From positions 41,427,253 to 41,491,252 of the forward strand of contig OU452199.1 in assembly GCA_911728435.2 (NCBI GenBank): DNA of 64,000 nt. The letters run 5' to 3'. This DNA is from Apoderus coryli (lineage: Eukaryota; Arthropoda; Insecta; Coleoptera; Attelabidae). The position numbers were made by a program, and so were the translations under genes. The notes beneath the pieces are model-generated. The model made no database searches and was not told where the DNA came from. It saw only the letters and a program-made list of their open reading frames with translations. Below, piece after piece: positions 41,453 through 52,269 of this stretch. Within the stretch, counting starts at the first letter, position 1. Every line of letters begins with the position of its first letter.

Positions 41453-44162
41453 CTTATCACGAATAACAAATTCGACATTGTTATGGTGTCAGAGACATGG
41501 TTGTCTACGGATGTTGGTTCGGAGGCCGTCGCCATTCAGGGTTATTCCTTTTTTAGGAGGGACATAAATGGTCGCGGGGGTGGCGTTGGTGCGTATGTGT
41601 CTCTGGAGTATAAAGCTGAGATAATTAATTTAGATGTTGCGGTGTGTGATGGTCTCGAGTGTATGTTTTTGAGAGTCCGTATACATGGATCATCATTGGC
41701 GGTGTGTGTTTTTTACAGACCTCCGCGCTGTAATGTTGGCTCTTGCGTTGAGAGTCTGGATAATGTTTTGTCGTTATTTTCTACAATGTATGACAATGTT
41801 GTTTGTGTCGGTGACTTCAATGTAAACTTTTTGAACTTGCAGAATCCTTTATCTGAGTGTTTTGAGTCTTATAATTTCGATCAAGTGTTAAATGAGCCTA
41901 CGAGAATTACGGGTACATCAGCAACGCTGATTGATCCCATATTTGTAACGAATAGCGACACACTTGTTTCTGCGCAAGGTACCATGTCTGCAGATGAGAT
42001 ATCTGACCATAGGCTGGTTTTTGTCAACCTAAATTTTAAATTCAACAAACCAAGGCCAAAGCTAATTACATTTAGGAATTACAGGTATTTTAATTACAAT
42101 GATTTTTTGAATGAACTTTTGAACATGCCATGGTACAATAGAATTTATGAGAATGATATAGATACCAAATTAACTCTGTTTAATTCTTATATCCTGCATC
42201 TGTTTAACAAATATGCTTCAGTAAAAACGGTTACAGCTTCCAAGCCTTTCGCACCCTGGCTTACGGATAACTTAAAAATACTAATGAGGGAGAGAGACAA
42301 GGCTTTGCAGACATTTAAGGTCTCAAAGCTTGAACCTGATTGGTTAAGATATAAACAGCTACGAAATTATTCTTTGTCAATTTTGAGAGCTGAAAAGAGA
42401 GCTTATTTAAATACAATTGCATCACAAACAAATAAGAAAAAGATTTGGAGAGCTTTGTCAACTCTTAATGTAAAATCTAGTAAGCGTATATCATTGCCTA
42501 ATAATTTATCTAACCCTAATGAAATAAATGATTATTTTTCAGCATTTTTTCAACGAATAGATAATAATTGTGAAGAATTGATAGATTCATATAACCGCGA
42601 TTTTTACAACCGCTCGACGAAATTTTCCTTTACAATGACGACCATTGAAGAAGTTCACGATATTTTACTTAATATCAAGACGGAATCCTATGGTATTGAC
42701 CATATTAATTCTTTTATGCTAAAGTACTGTTCACCGTTTACTGATCCGTTTTTAACCAATATCATTAACTGTTCTATTGAGCGTAGTTATTTCCCTGAGT
42801 TATGGAAAGATGCCATTGGTATACCATTACCTAAGAATAACAATCCCAGTGGTTTTTCTGATCTACGGATTATAAGTTTATTACCTACTGTTTCTAAGGT
42901 CATGGAAAAAATCCTGCACAAACAGATATATTCATATTTTGATTCGAATAAGATATTCCATGGTGATCAATGTGGATTCAGGAAGGGTCTTAGTACAAGT
43001 ACTGCTCTTGCAGCGATCACTAATGAAATTTTTGAGGCGTATGATAGTGGATGTGGTAGTGTGCTGGTGTTGCTCGATTTCTCTAAGGCTTTTGATACTA
43101 TTAATCATAATCTGCTCCTATCAAAGCTAAAATTTTATGGATTCTGTGATCAATCATTGCAACTTGTCAATTGTTACTTGAGCGGAAGATCCCAGAGAGT
43201 TCAAGTTGGTGATCGGGTCTCAACTTCTGAGAATATTGTTTCTGGTGTGCCTCAGGGCTCTGTGCTTGGTCCCTTGTTTTTCATTATATATACAACGGAC
43301 ATTCTGAAGGCATGGTAAAATTGCTGCTTACGCTGACGATATTCAGATTATTTATAACATCGATTTGAATAACTTTCAACAGAGGATTGACGTCATTAAT
43401 GGCGAGCTTGATATAATCAGACAGCTTTCAGCCAAGCATTCTTTGAAGCTGAATTCCAGCAAGTCCAAGATTATGTGTTTTGGTAACGTCAAGAACAGAG
43501 CCCATCTTGGTAATTTTGCGAGGATCAGAATTGGCGACTCTGTTCTTTCTTTCACAGATACGGCAAATAATTTGGGCTTAGTGTTTTCCACGGACTTGAG
43601 ATTTTGTGATCACGTAAAAAAGCTCATGAGCAAAGCATATTTGTCTCTGAAACTGCTGTATTCTAACCGGCATATCTTGAATTTTAATCTTAAGCGAAAT
43701 TTATGTGAAAGCCTTGTGCTTTCACATTTTAATTATTGTGATTTTATCTATGGCCCTTGTTTATATGAGACCGATAAAAAAAGAATTCAAACATTACAAA
43801 ATTCCTGTTGTCGTTTTATTTACGGTATTAGAAGAGGAGATCACATTACACATAAGATTGGTGAAACTGGTTGGTTGAATATGAAGCATAGACGTTTAAG
43901 CGATCTTGCTAACTTTACACATGCTCTGCTAAACTCGACACACAGATTGAGAGACAAATTTATAAAACGATCAACTGTCAGAACCAGGGTGGTTCGCTTT
44001 GGGAATAAGTATACTATTCCGAGGCATCGTACATCTGCTTTTCAAAGATCTTTTATTTACAATGCTATTAGCCTTTACAACAGTCTACCTGATGAATTTA
44101 AACTGTTTAATATTAATAAATTTAAATATAAATATAAAACACATCTATTTCAATTGCAGTAG
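41453..44162 (+). pseudogene. ORF2 endonuclease + reverse transcriptase, one frameshift
   Basis: A reading frame open from 41393 has as its first 20 residues the antisense of the outer element; true ORF2 sequence begins with LITNNKFDIVMVSETWLS. In that 641-residue frame, endonuclease motifs are ETW (34-36), GDFN (140-143) and SDH (204-206). RT motifs are LISLLPTVSKVMEKILHK, HGDQCGFRKGLSTSTALAA, LLDFSKAFDTINHNLLL and SGVPQGSVLGPLFFIIYTTD. A stop at 43316-43318 follows a one-base frame change. The next frame supplies AAYADDIQIIY (the catalytic YADD), the thumb and a long C-terminus ending THLFQLQ at 44159. No RNase H or ORF1 is present. It would otherwise code for about 920 residues. Confidence 0.9.
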
Positions 44163-44445
44163 TGGCGTGTGGGAGTTCGTGCGGTTTTGAGCTCTAGGAT
44201 CGTTGTGTTTGTATCGTGAGTGTTCGGTATATTATACATATTATATTGTGTAAGAATACTTAGGCATATTTATATATTTTAATTTCAAATTTTGGGTTAA
44301 GTAAGAGTAGCCTTGGCTAGACTTCGCCCTGCATTCATATATTGTTATATTGTATTGTTTTATATTATTATAGAATTAGATTTTTTTGTTGTATTTTTGG
44401 GCAAATTATATGAGTGCAATAAAGTCGAAAAAAAAAAAAAAAAAA
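41453..44445 (+). mobile_element. Non-LTR retrotransposon (inner element), ~2.99 kb, 5'-truncated, with poly(A)
   Basis: Starts within the endonuclease and ends with GTGCAATAAAGTCG and an 18-base A run (44428-44445). It is flanked by a ~10-bp target-site duplication and splits the minus-strand endonuclease of the outer element. Truncation at the 5' end plus poly(A) is the classical product of target-primed reverse transcription. The body has a single frameshift, so the copy is young. Confidence 0.92.
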
Positions 44446-44455
44446 TTAAGTATCT
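44446..44455. repeat. Target-site duplication, right copy (TTAAGTATCT)
   Basis: Directly follows the poly(A) tail of the inner element. Confidence 0.75.
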
Positions 44456-44755
44456 ATTCTCCGAGCATTGATACCCGTCTTAACACCCAACAGCACTCCT
44501 CCACCTCTTTCCAGATCATTTACACCAAAACTTCTGTTCTTCCTGAATACCTGATAATCACCAGGAGGAGTCATGCAACTAAGTTTCTGTGAGCATCACG
44601 ATATTATACTCGGAATCGCTTAATGAGGACAATAATAGTGTCTATTTTTGTATTTAGTCCTCTCACATTTTGATATACACAACAAACAATACAATGTTCA
44701 TCACTACCGTTGGACAAGGGCTTTAGTTTTCCGAACTGTTTTTAATTATTTTAAA
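44446..44755 (-). pseudogene. Non-LTR retrotransposon (outer element), endonuclease N-terminal part
   Basis: Minus strand, with small frame changes: YQNVRGLNTKIDTII, SDSEYNIVMLTET (the catalytic Glu block), YQVFRKNRSFGVNDLERGGG, VLLGVKTGINARRIDT. The N-terminal QNVRGLNTK start is typical of APE endonucleases of this group. Without the inner insertion it continues in frame into the sequence beginning at 41452. No ORF1 is visible to the right, so the outer element is also 5'-truncated, or its remainder was lost to the MITE E-type repeat at 44.78 kb. Confidence 0.85.
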
Positions 44756-44779
44756 CTGACCATTAATTTGTTGAATTTT

Positions 44780-44870
44780 GATATTTCATGTAGACCACCC
44801 TGTTTTTGATGATGCAAAAATTAAAGTTAAAGTAAAGTTTTCCTATAGATATGTATATCTTTAATTTTGC
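44780..44870. repeat. MITE E right terminus and flank, second copy
   Basis: CATGTAGACCACCCTGTTTTTG followed by GATGATGCAAAAATTAAAGT and CCTATAGATATGTAT matches 32940-33005. The left part of the MITE is absent. Confidence 0.65.
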
Positions 44871-45972
44871 ATGAAAGAGGTACACATATTGGTACCTAAT
44901 AATAGAAAGAATTTTCAAAATTATAATGTTTAACAAGTCAGCCATGAGAATTTGAGAAGAGAGCAGACAGAATACATTTTTGTTGATATTTACTGTCAAA
45001 TAGTCTGTTGAAAATTCTTACCTAAGAGTTGGGAATTTTTCATAAAACAGTTTTTTATTTGTGACATTTGATTTAATTCAATTAATCAAAACTGCGAATC
45101 TATTCCAAAGGAAAACGAATAAACATGATTTTTATTCTGGGAGAATAGTCCAAAACCGCTTTACTGGCATCGCGAGTTTACGTTCAAAGGTTCCCGGCGC
45201 AAAATCATGCCAAAAAAGCGGTCTGCGAGAGACTCTTAAGGCAGTTTAACGAAAGATATATATTTTCTATATTCGACCGACAACCTCTACCACAGAAAGC
45301 TCTCACCACTTCATGCATTTTGAGATAGGGACATATTACATACCCTTAAAGGGCTTAGCTGCATCCGCAGTAAAATATTTTATAAATTTTATTTTGTTCG
45401 TCAATAAGAGACCGACGCCTTCGCAGCGTTCCTCACCCTGTATAGATGGACTGTTGGAGCACCCTGTAGAATTTAATAGAGCAATCATAGATATAAAAAA
45501 AATGGCTGATAAGCCATTCTAATGTCCTTGAAATACAAAAACGTGTACTACAACTATCGTTTCTATTTTGTGCTAAGCAAAAACATAAAAATAAAAAATC
45601 TTGTTTCTTTACATTTATTTCATATATTTTTCTATTCTATTCTAGGCAACAATTACTTCTAGCGATGCGGTTTTTGTGGTAAAATAAGCCAACTGTGCAC
45701 AAACGTGGGAAATAAAAGTGCAATCGAATTGGATATCACATTACAAAATGTGAGTGGTTGGGTAAAATTCAACAGAAAAAATGTAAAAAATCTATACCTA
45801 CTTGATTATTTTTGTTGTTTTTATTATTTATATTTTTTATTACTTATCAGAAACTATATAGGTACTTTCTCGACAATTTTTTAAACACAAAGAATATTTA
45901 CAAAATTCAATTACTCCAACTCAGGGATCTCTATGTGAACCCTAAGATGACTAAACAGACCGAGCCTATAGA
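44871..45972. other. No gene; undefined repeat remnants
   Basis: Around 45130-45480 GC content rises and two element-like ends (CACCCTGTATAG at 45435, CACCCTGTAGAAT at 45460) occur, but no paired terminus or protein domain was recognised. Confidence 0.4.
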
Positions 45973-46624
45973 ATGCTTCGTTTTTCAGATACAGGGTGTT
46001 ATTTGTAAATTTCTGAAGATGGGTTTTTGGTAATATTTCCGAAATGCGTCTCGATATCAAAATGACATTTGGCACACTTACCTACGTATCTTTGTAGGAA
46101 AGGGAGAAGGTATTCTCTCAACCCTTAATACGCACATTCACCCTGTTTCTTGTATTATCGTAGCCGCATAATAATATTGAAGCCATTGCATAGAAATTTT
46201 CAAAGTCATATATCTTGAAAACGGCTTCTTCTAACGTTATAAAACAAGTGAACATTTTTTATGTACAAAAGTCTCAAATTTATTATTCTTTTTAGAAAAA
46301 GTAAAAAAAGCGCACAAATAAAAAGTTGGGACAAAATTTGTTCTGACCCCCCAGTCTAACCCACCCCTGACATTTTCCTAACCATGGGGTATCATATTTT
46401 TTAATAATCCTACAAAGATACGTAAGTGTGCCAAATGTCAATTTGAAATCGAGACGCATTTCGGAAATATTACTAAAAACCCATTGTCAGAAATCTACAA
46501 ATAACACCCTGTATCTGAAAGATGAAGCATTTTTCGATATTATATGTTCATATGAAAAAAAAATCTTATTTTCGCTTGTAGAATGTCCCCTTAAATTATT
46601 TTAAGTTAATTTCGGGACATCCTG
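45973..46624. mobile_element. MITE family A, copy 2
   Basis: Same order of words as 4867-5400 (GCTTCGTTTTTCAGATACAG, ACGTATCTTTGTAGGA, AACCCTTAATACGCA, AAAAGTTGGGACAAAATTTG, TAATCCTACAAAGATACG). This copy keeps the full right end, TTTCGGGACATCCTG at 46610-46624, followed by TATATA and directly by repeat BC. Confidence 0.8.
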
Positions 46625-46630
46625 TATATA

Positions 46631-46841
46631 CACTGTGTCCAAGATAAGAATGGGATAGCATTGGAATCTTGGAAACGTTAGGAGTTACAAGCTCAATTAA
46701 ATTAAAGAAAAGTTGTACAATTTAAACAGCTTTTAAATGGTGTTTTCAAAATTACACTAACTTAAGCCGTTTTCGCGAATTTTTTAAAAAACGATTTTTT
46801 TCGATTTTAGTTTTTATTTATTTCTGACATTATTTTTACAG
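46631..46841 (+). mobile_element. Repeat family BC, copy 1 (cut by satellite)
   Basis: TA-flanked start CACTGTGTCCAAGATAAGAA, continuing to TTTCTGACATTATTTTTACAG, where the satellite array begins. In copies 2 and 3 the same position continues with ATATAAAAAAA. So either the satellite inserted here or a rearrangement joined them. Confidence 0.75.
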
Positions 46842-48215
46842 CCTGAATCGCTATTCGCCTGACTGATTCGGTCTCGCCTGATTCATACTCGTCTGCCTGA
46901 CGCGTCTGAATCGGACTCGGACTCGCATCATTCCGCCTCGTCTGATTGGAACTTATAGTTGTCTGACTCGCACTCGCTTGACTTAAACTCGGATTAGACT
47001 GAGTCTGCCTCGGACTCGTCTGATTCGGACTCGTCTGACACTGACGCGTCTGATTCGGACTCGGACTCGCATGAATCCGACTCGTCTGATCTGAACTCAT
47101 AGTAGGATGACTCGGACTCGCTTGACTTTGACACAGATTCGGATTAGACTGAGTCTGTCTCGGACTCGTCTGATTCGGACTCGCCTGTCTCTGACGCGTC
47201 TGATTCGGACTCGGACTCGCATGACTCCGACTCGTCTGATTGGAACTCTAGTTGTCTGACCGGCCTCGGTTGACTTTGACTCAGATTCTGATTAGACTGA
47301 GTCTGTCTCGGACTCGTCTGATTCGGACTCGCCTGTCTCTGACGCGTCTGATTCGGACTCGGACTCGCATGACTCCGACTCGTCTGATTGGAACTCTAGT
47401 TGTCTGACCGGCCTCGGTTGACTTTGACTCAGATTCTGATTAGACTGAGTCTGCCTCGGACTCGTCTGATTCGGACTCGCCTGACTCTGACTCGTCTGAT
47501 TAGGACTCGGACTCGCATGACTCCGACTCGTTTTATTGGAACTCATAGTTGTCTGACTCGGACTCGCTTGCCTTTGTCTCAGATTCGGACTAGAGTGAGT
47601 TTGCCTCGGACTCGTCTGATTCGGACTCGCCTGACTCTGACTCGTCTGATTAGGACTCGGACTCGCATGACTCCGACTCGTTTTATTGGAACTCATAGTT
47701 GTCTGACTCGGACTCGCTTGCCTTTGTGTCAGATTCGGATTAGAGTGAGTTTGCCTCAAACTCGACTGATTCGGACTCGCCTGACTCTGACGCGTCTAAT
47801 TCGGACTCGGAATCGCATGACTCCGACTCGTCTGATTGGAACTCATAGTTGTCTGACTCGGACTCGCTTAACTTTGACTCAGATTCGGATTAGAGTGTGT
47901 CTGCCTCGGACTCGTCTGATTTGGACTCTCCTGACTTCGCCTCGTCTGTCTGACTCGTCTGATTCGGCCTCGCCTAACTCTGACTTGCCTGACTCGGCAT
48001 CGACTAATTCGAACTCGTCTAATTTGGTTTCGCCTGATTCGGTTCCGCCGGAATCGGTCTCGCCTGACGCTGACTCGCCGGACTCGAACTCGTCTAATTA
48101 GGACTCGCCTGACTCTGACGCGTCTGATTCGGACTGGTATGACTCCGACTCGTCTGATTGGTACTCAGACTTGTCTGACTCGGACTCGTCTGGTTCGCAC
48201 TCGACCGATTTGTGC
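46842..48215. repeat. GACTC-rich satellite array 2 with ~148-150-bp higher-order units
   Basis: Same family as 26430-29224 but inverted. Elementary words GACTCG, TCTGACTCG and CTGATTCGGACTCG are organised into higher-order units whose CTCGTCTGATTCGG marker falls at 47015, 47165, 47313, 47461, 47611, 47761 (one-base variant) and 47911. The spacings are 150, 148, 148, 150, 150 and 150. Neighbouring units come in near-identical pairs: 47461-47610 and 47611-47760 differ at 4 positions, and 47165-47312 and 47313-47460 differ even less. This is the pattern of unequal exchange or rolling amplification. Confidence 0.93.
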
Positions 48216-48870
48216 AATGTTGGTCTTGTTTAAAAGATAAATGTTCAGGCTATTCCTAAAAGATCACTCTTTGATTAACTAAAAGAGATCTCGAGGGCTA
48301 CAATCGGACGAAAATTAACTTAAGGTTTTTTTATGCTGCATTTTGTAGGTTATCTATATAGGGTGTTAGTAAATAAGTGCATGAAAAAATAATGACAGTT
48401 TGCTATATAAACATTGTCCGCAAATGCTTCGTTTTCTGAGATACGGGGTGTTAAAATTTTTCTTAAAAACTGAAGATTTATTGATTGCTCTGAAACCGGT
48501 GGAGATATGCAAATGAAATTTAGTAAGTTTTAAGAGGTAGTTATTGCGCATTTTGGCATGCAAATAAGAATTTTATGTTCATCAGTGGCGCGCATCCGGG
48601 TAATGATCTCAATTTTTTTAAAGAAAAAAATGATACGCCACCGGAATTTTTCAAATTAAGAAGCATTTTGGAATTCCTCGTTCAGTTTTTGATAAAAAAC
48701 CTCTCTTGCTATTTTATCGTAGGGGGCATCGTTTTTGTGCAAAAAAATAAAACATCTTACCCCGTATTTTTCATTTCTTTAATACATTATTATCAAGAAC
48801 TATCTAATACAATAAACATTAAACCAAAACAATAAGAGAAAATAACACTAATAATCAAGAATAGTATATT

Positions 48871-48985
48871 CTGTAACAAGTGAGGAATGTGGCATATTCT
48901 GAATGAGTGGAAATTTGTCACCCGAGCCGATAGGCGAGGGTGACGGTCCACGAATTCAGAATAGCTGATTCCTCACGTGTTACAG
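48871..48985. repeat. 115-bp imperfect palindrome
   Basis: CTGTAACAAGTGAGGAATGT at the left faces GATTCCTCACGTGTTACAG at the right, and ATTCTGAATGAGTGG faces TCCACGAATTCAGAAT. The centre is GTCACCCGAGCCGATAGGCG AGGGTGAC. It is GC-richer than its flanks and would form a long hairpin as RNA or single-stranded DNA. Confidence 0.75.
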
Positions 48986-49168
48986 ACTATACTTTTTCTA
49001 CGACTGCAACTGAATTCCCTAATCTCAGGCGGGGTACAAATTAGATCTTCTTCGCTAGACATTGTATTGATAAAGTTCTATAACAATTTATATAGATAGG
49101 TACTTTTAAAACTTCAAAACCAAGATAATATAATTAATAACTTACCTCAATGTGTATAAGTAGATATT

Positions 49169-50901
49169 GGGGGCTTTATTTGAATCGATCGCAAATATTT
49201 ACGTGCATGCAAAGTTGCGTTAATTTGTTCGTATGCGCAACTTGTTTTGGGCGAATAGCTTTATTTGAAATTGCGATTAAACGTGTGCATCCCTACTTGC
49301 GTGCACGCAAAAGATGCACTCACTCGCTACGTTGCCAGTTATCTTTGTAGAGATCAACCAATCAAGTGTTTGGATTTTATGAAATTTCGACATAGAATAA
49401 GAAAACTACGTAGCTTTCTTATTCTATGTTTTCGATGACATATATTTGTTATTGGTTTGATGTTTTAAGGTTAGAATTAAATTGATATTAGTTTTTCGGG
49501 ATTGTTTTTATTAGTAATTTATTTAATACTCCCTAATCTGTGAATTTATTGTATTGTGTAAAGTATTGATTTATTATTTTTGTTTGTTGTTTGGCGCGAT
49601 ATCAATATACTAAACAATTTTGCACATTTGTACTCGATTTTCATCATAATCATATTATTGTTTGTTTTGCTTAAAAGAGCAATTTTCATTGCTAATATTC
49701 GAACTGTGTCGAGTTTGTTCTAAACAGAAATACCATTTTTGTATAGATATACAGACATTCTTTGTTATTTAATATTTTGTGTTTAATTTTAGCAAAGTCG
49801 ATATTTATATATTGGATAAACTTTGGTTCCAGCGTTGGTTATGGCAAAGATTAATGTACATTAATCTTTGGTTATGGTTATAGCAAAGATTACAATCTGT
49901 TTTACATTTTAGAACTTTTGAAGATTTTACAGCTTGGAGAACACAGGAAAACAGATAAGTGAACTATGCTTACCGTAGTAGGAATAAATGTCATAATGGA
50001 GAAGAAATCATATTATATAACTGCAACAGAAGTGACTCTAGAGGTTGGGCATTTATTTATTGATTTACTTAATAATACGGGTGTTTGTGGAAATCTTGCT
50101 TTTAGGTTTTGTAAGTACAAGTACAAAACGCACATGCAGACTGGAGGTACTTATTCATATTCATGGTACATGAACCATGATTCGTAGTAGTGGAATGTGC
50201 CCCTCACGAATTTCAGGCAACGTAGTAATTATGTACATATTTATTATTATCATTGTGTATAATTTAATATATCTATATATAGCTAAAAATAAACTGTTGA
50301 GAATAATGTGACTTTTTTTACTCCTTGACTTCCTAGCATTAGATTATCTTCCAATTATACACAATAAATTTAAGTAACGTTTTCTCGACATACGAAATGA
50401 AAGTTTTTCAGTTGTATCAAGAAATCCTACTACAAAGGAAACTTCAACAGACTCTCTTATCGAATAGGTACCTTATACAGATTAATATTTTCATTATTTT
50501 ACTGAAAAACTCATTCTAATTAACATCCCGCCACTTCAAGACCTGGCAATACATTATTATCAATTAAATTTTTAAAATTCATATTTAAAACATAAACCAA
50601 CTGAAATAACTCAAAAAAGAACTTTTAAACTAACAAAATTATTAAAAGATCCATCACGCGATAATAAAAATTAAAATTTATTTGATGTGAAATGTCAAAA
50701 ATAAAATAAACTGACGTCTTGTCATGCTTTGCGTGTACGAAAGTTGACTTGCGATCGGTATACCCCCATGCGCAAAAGTTGCGAGTGGTGTAAATTCATA
50801 TCACTCGCAGTGCATTTCAAATAAGCCGTGCACCATTTTGTAATCGCAAATGACGTCATTTGCGTACACGCAAAGTTGCACCGATTTCAAATAAAGCCCC
50901 C
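49169..50901. mobile_element. DNA transposon-like element with GGGGGCTTTATTTGAA ends, 1.73 kb
   Basis: Inverted ends GGGGGCTTTATTTGAATCG (left) and, read inward, GGGGGCTTTATTTGAAATCG (right). Subterminal copies of the same word occur inside (AGCTTTATTTGAAATTGCG at 49258; GCATTTCAAATAAGCC at 50812), with many CGCAA/TTGCG words, possible binding sites for the mobilising protein. A 73-codon frame at 49966 has no recognised domain. No clear target duplication could be read, so the superfamily is undecided. Confidence 0.65.
49390..49429. repeat. 40-bp near-perfect palindrome
   Basis: ACATAGAATAAGAAA, then a 10-base centre holding CTACGTAG, then TTTCTTATTCTATGT. All but one of the 20 base pairs are Watson-Crick. 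It lies inside the GGGGGC element. Confidence 0.85.
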
Positions 50902-51604
50902 CTGATAAATAATATAAATAAAGAATTACACATAAGAGACTTTCAAATAATGACATATATGTCAAACAAATTCCACAATTTGTCCTTCTATCAAAACTTA
51001 AATGTAAACACTTAAAAAAATTTCAATAAGATATTATATTGAAAAGTGAAACAGTTGTTATATAGATTTTAAATATATCTGACCCATTTCTAGAGATACG
51101 AATAATTATTAATTACGCTAAAACACCGCTGTGTAATTATAAATTCTACTAAAGTCATAGGCAACCCTTAATACGTCATTCTGTAACACTATTACGGAAT
51201 ATTCAATATTCTGTAACAGTTATTGAGATCAGAATACCTAAATTCTAAAACAGTCGTCGAAAAACGCTAATTTGACATTTCGTTGATAAATTCGTATTTA
51301 ACAGAAAGTTGACAGTAGCCTACTAGCGTCGCCGCGAGATGTTATTTTTTTGCACAAATGCCCCCTACAATGAAAAAGCAAGAGAAATTTTTTATCAGAA
51401 ATTGAACGAGAAATTTCAAAATTATTTTTAATTTGAAAAATTCCAGTGGAGTACCATTTTTTTCTTTAAAAAAATTGAGATTATTAGGTACCCGTATGCG
51501 CGCCACTGACATGTGTTTATATAGCAAACTTATATATGTCATTATTTTTTCATACAGAATTACCTCCTGAAGTTTGTCGCTCTTATTTACTAACACCCTG
51601 TATA

Positions 51605-52035
51605 CACTGTGTCCAAGATAAGACTGGGATAGCATTGGAATATTGGATACGGTAGGAGTTACAATGTCGGTTAACTTAGAGAAAAGTTGTACAACTTAAA
51701 CAACTGTTGAATGGCGTTCAGAAGTAATTTAACTTTAGCCGTTTTCGTGAATTTTTGAAAAAACAATTTTGTGCGATTCTTTATTTTTGACATTATTTTT
51801 ACAGATATAAAAAAAGTAAAATCACTTTTTCATTGTTACTTTTTGAGGAGAATAATACAAATTTTCACGCCGACGTTTCGATTTGGAAAAACCATCATCA
51901 ACTTGGATTTATTATTGTTAAATTTAAAGCCATTTTCAATTCGAAAATAGGTGGTATATCACATGTAATGGTTTAAACAAGTTTTCAGAGTTTTTAGTTA
52001 GCTGTTAGTTAAAATTATTCAAGAAAAATCGCCAT
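51605..52035 (+). mobile_element. Repeat family BC, copy 2 (longest)
   Basis: Starts CACTGTGTCCAAGATAAGAC at a TA directly after the right end of family F, passes TTTTTGACATTATTTTTACAG, ATATAAAAAAAGTAAAATCAC and a hammerhead-like segment. On the minus strand at 51869-51903 that segment reads GATGATGGTTTTTCC...CGAAACGTCGG. The copy ends near ATCGCCATAG. It combines a mariner-like terminus with a Penelope-like ribozyme-type motif. Confidence 0.75.
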
Positions 52036-52269
52036 AGTTTTCCACTTATGTCTAACTTTCATAAAAACAAATTTCACGTACCTAGCTCTAATATTAACGG
52101 AAATATGAAGAAAAAAGAAAATGGCAAAAAATTTAAATCACTCTGTATGTACATTTGAATATATTCTTCAAAATGATCTGGACGCAACAGAAGTAAAAAG
52201 AATCTACTTTGGTACCTATAAAAAATAAAAATTAACATTATCTATAGAAAAATATTAATAATATAGGTA

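Larger units (their letters stand above)
48359..51600. mobile_element. Inverted pair of family F arms enclosing ~2.5 kb
   Basis: Left arm 48359-48780 starts (T)AGGGTGTTAGTAAATAAG and right arm 51340-51600 ends CTTATTTACTAACACCCTG, both at TA. The arms match over ATGAAAAAATAATGACA, TCAATTTTTTTAAAGAAAAA and TGTAGGGGGCAT-type words. The left arm carries about 150 additional bases (about 48422-48573) that include a family-A-like GATACGGGGTG. Inside lie a 115-bp palindrome and a second complete TIR element. It could be one large composite element or two separate MITEs in opposite orientation. Confidence 0.6.

Noticed and set aside
45061..45522. Possible transposase helix-turn-helix region
   Set aside because: GC-richer, with basic residues in one frame, but I could not match it to any family block.
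47400..48101. 233-codon open frame inside satellite array 2
   Set aside because: Same reason: a by-product of low stop-codon density in the repeat; no signal, domain or start context.
49966..50187. 73-codon frame inside the GGGGGC element as a transposase
   Set aside because: Too short and lacks any recognisable catalytic motif; recorded only within the element description.
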